A stretch of 8,097 bases of DNA from an uncultured Bacteroidota bacterium (lineage in GTDB: Bacteria > Bacteroidota > Bacteroidia > Chitinophagales > Saprospiraceae): positions 1 through 8,097 of the forward strand of contig CALEIL010000391.1 in assembly GCA_937876435.1 (NCBI GenBank), given 5' to 3'. Positions 7,221-8,097 of this stretch are shown piece after piece. The notes beneath the pieces are model-generated. The model had not been told where the DNA came from. It did not search any database and saw nothing but the letters and a program-made list of their open reading frames with translations. Both the position numbers and the translations under genes were made by a program. Within the stretch, counting starts at the first letter, position 1; each line of letters begins with the position of its first letter.

Positions 7221-7517
7221 TTAGATATGTTTAATATCTTTAATTTTATCATAATCAGCATGCGTACCGATGAACCGTATGTAAACCTTTTGGGCGTTGA
7301 ATGAAATAATAGCGACTAACCGGTACGTGTTTCCTTTTATGTTGAATACAAAACGGTGATTTCCAACATAGTCAACGGAGTTAAAGTCCTGCCGTAAATC
7401 GTTGATATTGGCCCATTTTCTTGAAGTTACGCTATGAAACCAGAAGTTTAAAGGGGTTTCAGCATCAGCGTGTTTATTCGAAAATTCCTTTATTCTCTTG
7501 TACGTAATTATACGCAT
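7221..7517 (-). CDS. higB: HigB-type mRNA interferase toxin (RelE superfamily)
   Basis: Toxin of the HigB-HigA pair, expected to cleave mRNA at the ribosome and slow growth when free of antitoxin. The 98-residue protein begins MRIITYKRIKEF and continues KHADAETPLNFW. It keeps the family core W35, a beta region GNHRFVFNIKGNTYRLVAII (52-71), and the C-terminal signature RFIGTHADYDKI (81-92). I chose ATG 7517 rather than the longer TTG 7544 because a perfect Bacteroidota -7 box (7542-7549) overlaps that TTG and because family members begin at this MRII. AGGAG and CAGGA stand 12 and 8 bases before the ATG, a rare Shine-Dalgarno in this window. The toxin-first order is typical of higBA. Confidence 0.92.
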   Translation of the reverse strand: MRIITYKRIKEFSNKHADAETPLNFWFHSVTSRKWANINDLRQDFNSVDYVGNHRFVFNIKGNTYRLVAIISFNAQKVYIRFIGTHADYDKIKDIKHI

Positions 7518-7541
7518 ATTTAAATTCCTGCTCCTGAACTT

Positions 7542-7549
7542 CAAAGGTA
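7542..7549 (-). promoter_or_regulatory. higBA promoter, -7 box
   Basis: The minus strand reads TACCTTTG, an exact match to the Bacteroidota -7 consensus TAnnTTTG, ending 24 bases before ATG 7517. Transcription would begin near 7535 and leave a short leader containing AGGAGCAGGA. The upstream -33 element is weak: TTTTC near 7567-7571 instead of a clear TTTG. Confidence 0.6.
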
Positions 7550-7559
7550 GTAAAAATTT

Positions 7560-7596
7560 TGAATTTGAAAATATAATTTTATAAATTGTAATTTAA
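7560..7596. promoter_or_regulatory. AT-rich palindromes, possible HigA operator
   Basis: Just upstream of the higBA -7 box lie TAAATT-GT-AATTTA (7582-7595), a perfect 6-bp inverted repeat, and an overlapping AATTT-TAT-AAATT. HigA-type regulators bind short palindromes at their own promoters, which makes these candidates. AT-rich DNA produces such symmetry easily, so the assignment is tentative. Confidence 0.3.
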
Positions 7597-7612
7597 GCTC
7601 CAGGTCGGGTAG

Positions 7613-8097
7613 CATTCCACTTCTGCGGATCATGGGGTCATAGGTATCAACTGTGCCGCTACCTGTGTACAGGATGAGTGGGTTGATCTGGACGAATGTG
7701 GCCAGGGTACAATTACCCGACGATTCTTCATCTCCAGTGGTTGTAGTGACAAAGCTCCTTCATGGGAGATAGAGCAAGTGATCAATGTGCGTTCAGCTTG
7801 TGGAATGCGTGCCAGCATGTTTGATCTGCCAGCGGAATCCATTGGAACTCAGAACGAACCACTTTGTCTGCCTCAGGCGTTGTCCAAAGACTTCTTGCCT
7901 GACACGATCGGTGATGTGACATTGAAGTCGCACCTGGAAGGTAAGTTGTGTAATTCACCTGCGATTGCTACCACGATAAAAGAGCACGATGTGCTTGGTA
8001 AGCCTGGAATGAAGAAGTATGAGATTGAGTGGGAAGTAGTAGACTGGTGTGCATCACACACTTCATCTACCCGATCATTCACTTATACTCAGCTGGT
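7613..8097 (+). pseudogene. Fragment of a giant cysteine-rich repeat protein, 5'-truncated
   Basis: An open plus-strand frame of 161 codons runs from just after a TAG (7610-7612) to the window edge. It has no start codon in its first 55 codons; the earliest candidates are GTG 7778 and ATG 7805, both inside the domain. The peptide reads like extracellular repeats: a segment with WVDLDECGQGTITRRFF, then a spacer with paired cysteines, then a segment ending YEIEWEVVDWC and FTYTQLV. Alternating DECG-G-I-R and W-DWC-Y-TQ blocks are what I know from very large secreted adhesin-like proteins of Saprospiraceae. The left end looks cut off mid-domain and meets the AT-rich higBA promoter region. It could be a pseudogene remnant or part of a gene disrupted by higBA arrival. 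The right end is beyond view, so a longer frame may continue. Confidence 0.6.

Noticed and set aside
7518..7544. N-terminal extension of the toxin from a TTG start
   Set aside because: The TTG lies inside the -7 promoter box; the family begins at MRII, and a Shine-Dalgarno precedes ATG 7517.
7630..8082. Two minus-strand frames (7630-7842 and 7873-8082)
   Set aside because: Both are shadows of the plus-strand repeat-protein fragment, whose DECG and DWC motifs are far more protein-like.

Overview
The window looks like chromosomal DNA of a Bacteroidota bacterium, most likely of the Saprospiria (Haliscomenobacter/Lewinella-like) type. Three things suggest this. Shine-Dalgarno sequences are mostly absent. 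A textbook Bacteroidota -7 box (TAnnTTTG) stands in front of the toxin-antitoxin pair. The right edge carries a cysteine-rich DECG/DWC repeat fragment of the kind found in giant secreted proteins of that group. The lineage is an inference from motifs, not a database result.

Layout, left to right. Positions 1-210 are non-coding, with only weak hairpins. Positions 211-5999 hold a compact three-gene operon on the minus strand, transcribed right to left: a TolC/NodT-type outer-membrane lipoprotein (4560-5999), a periplasmic membrane-fusion adaptor (3345-4547) and an AcrB-type RND permease (211-3333). The intergenic gaps are 12 and 11 bases. The three products should form one tripartite proton-driven export pump running from inner membrane to outside. 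No regulator gene is linked, so substrate and control cannot be read from the sequence.

Positions 6000-6858 are a gene-free patchwork. It contains a GC-rich block that may be the 5' remnant of a group II intron (ending in a MDETKP start-like peptide), a 98-bp element bounded by a perfect 14-bp inverted repeat, and a REP-like double hairpin at about 6646-6724. Some of these may be mobile-element debris.

Positions 6859-7517 encode a HigB-HigA type II toxin-antitoxin pair on the minus strand, toxin first. The promoter fixes the toxin start at ATG 7517. On the other side of that promoter, on the plus strand, lies a piece of a large repeat-containing extracellular protein (7613-8097). It is open to the window edge and lacks a start codon at its left end, so it is probably a 5'-truncated gene. 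The right half therefore resembles an accessory region beside a normal efflux operon. I found no clearly novel system. The most unusual parts are the structured intergenic DNA and the truncated surface-protein fragment next to the toxin-antitoxin pair.
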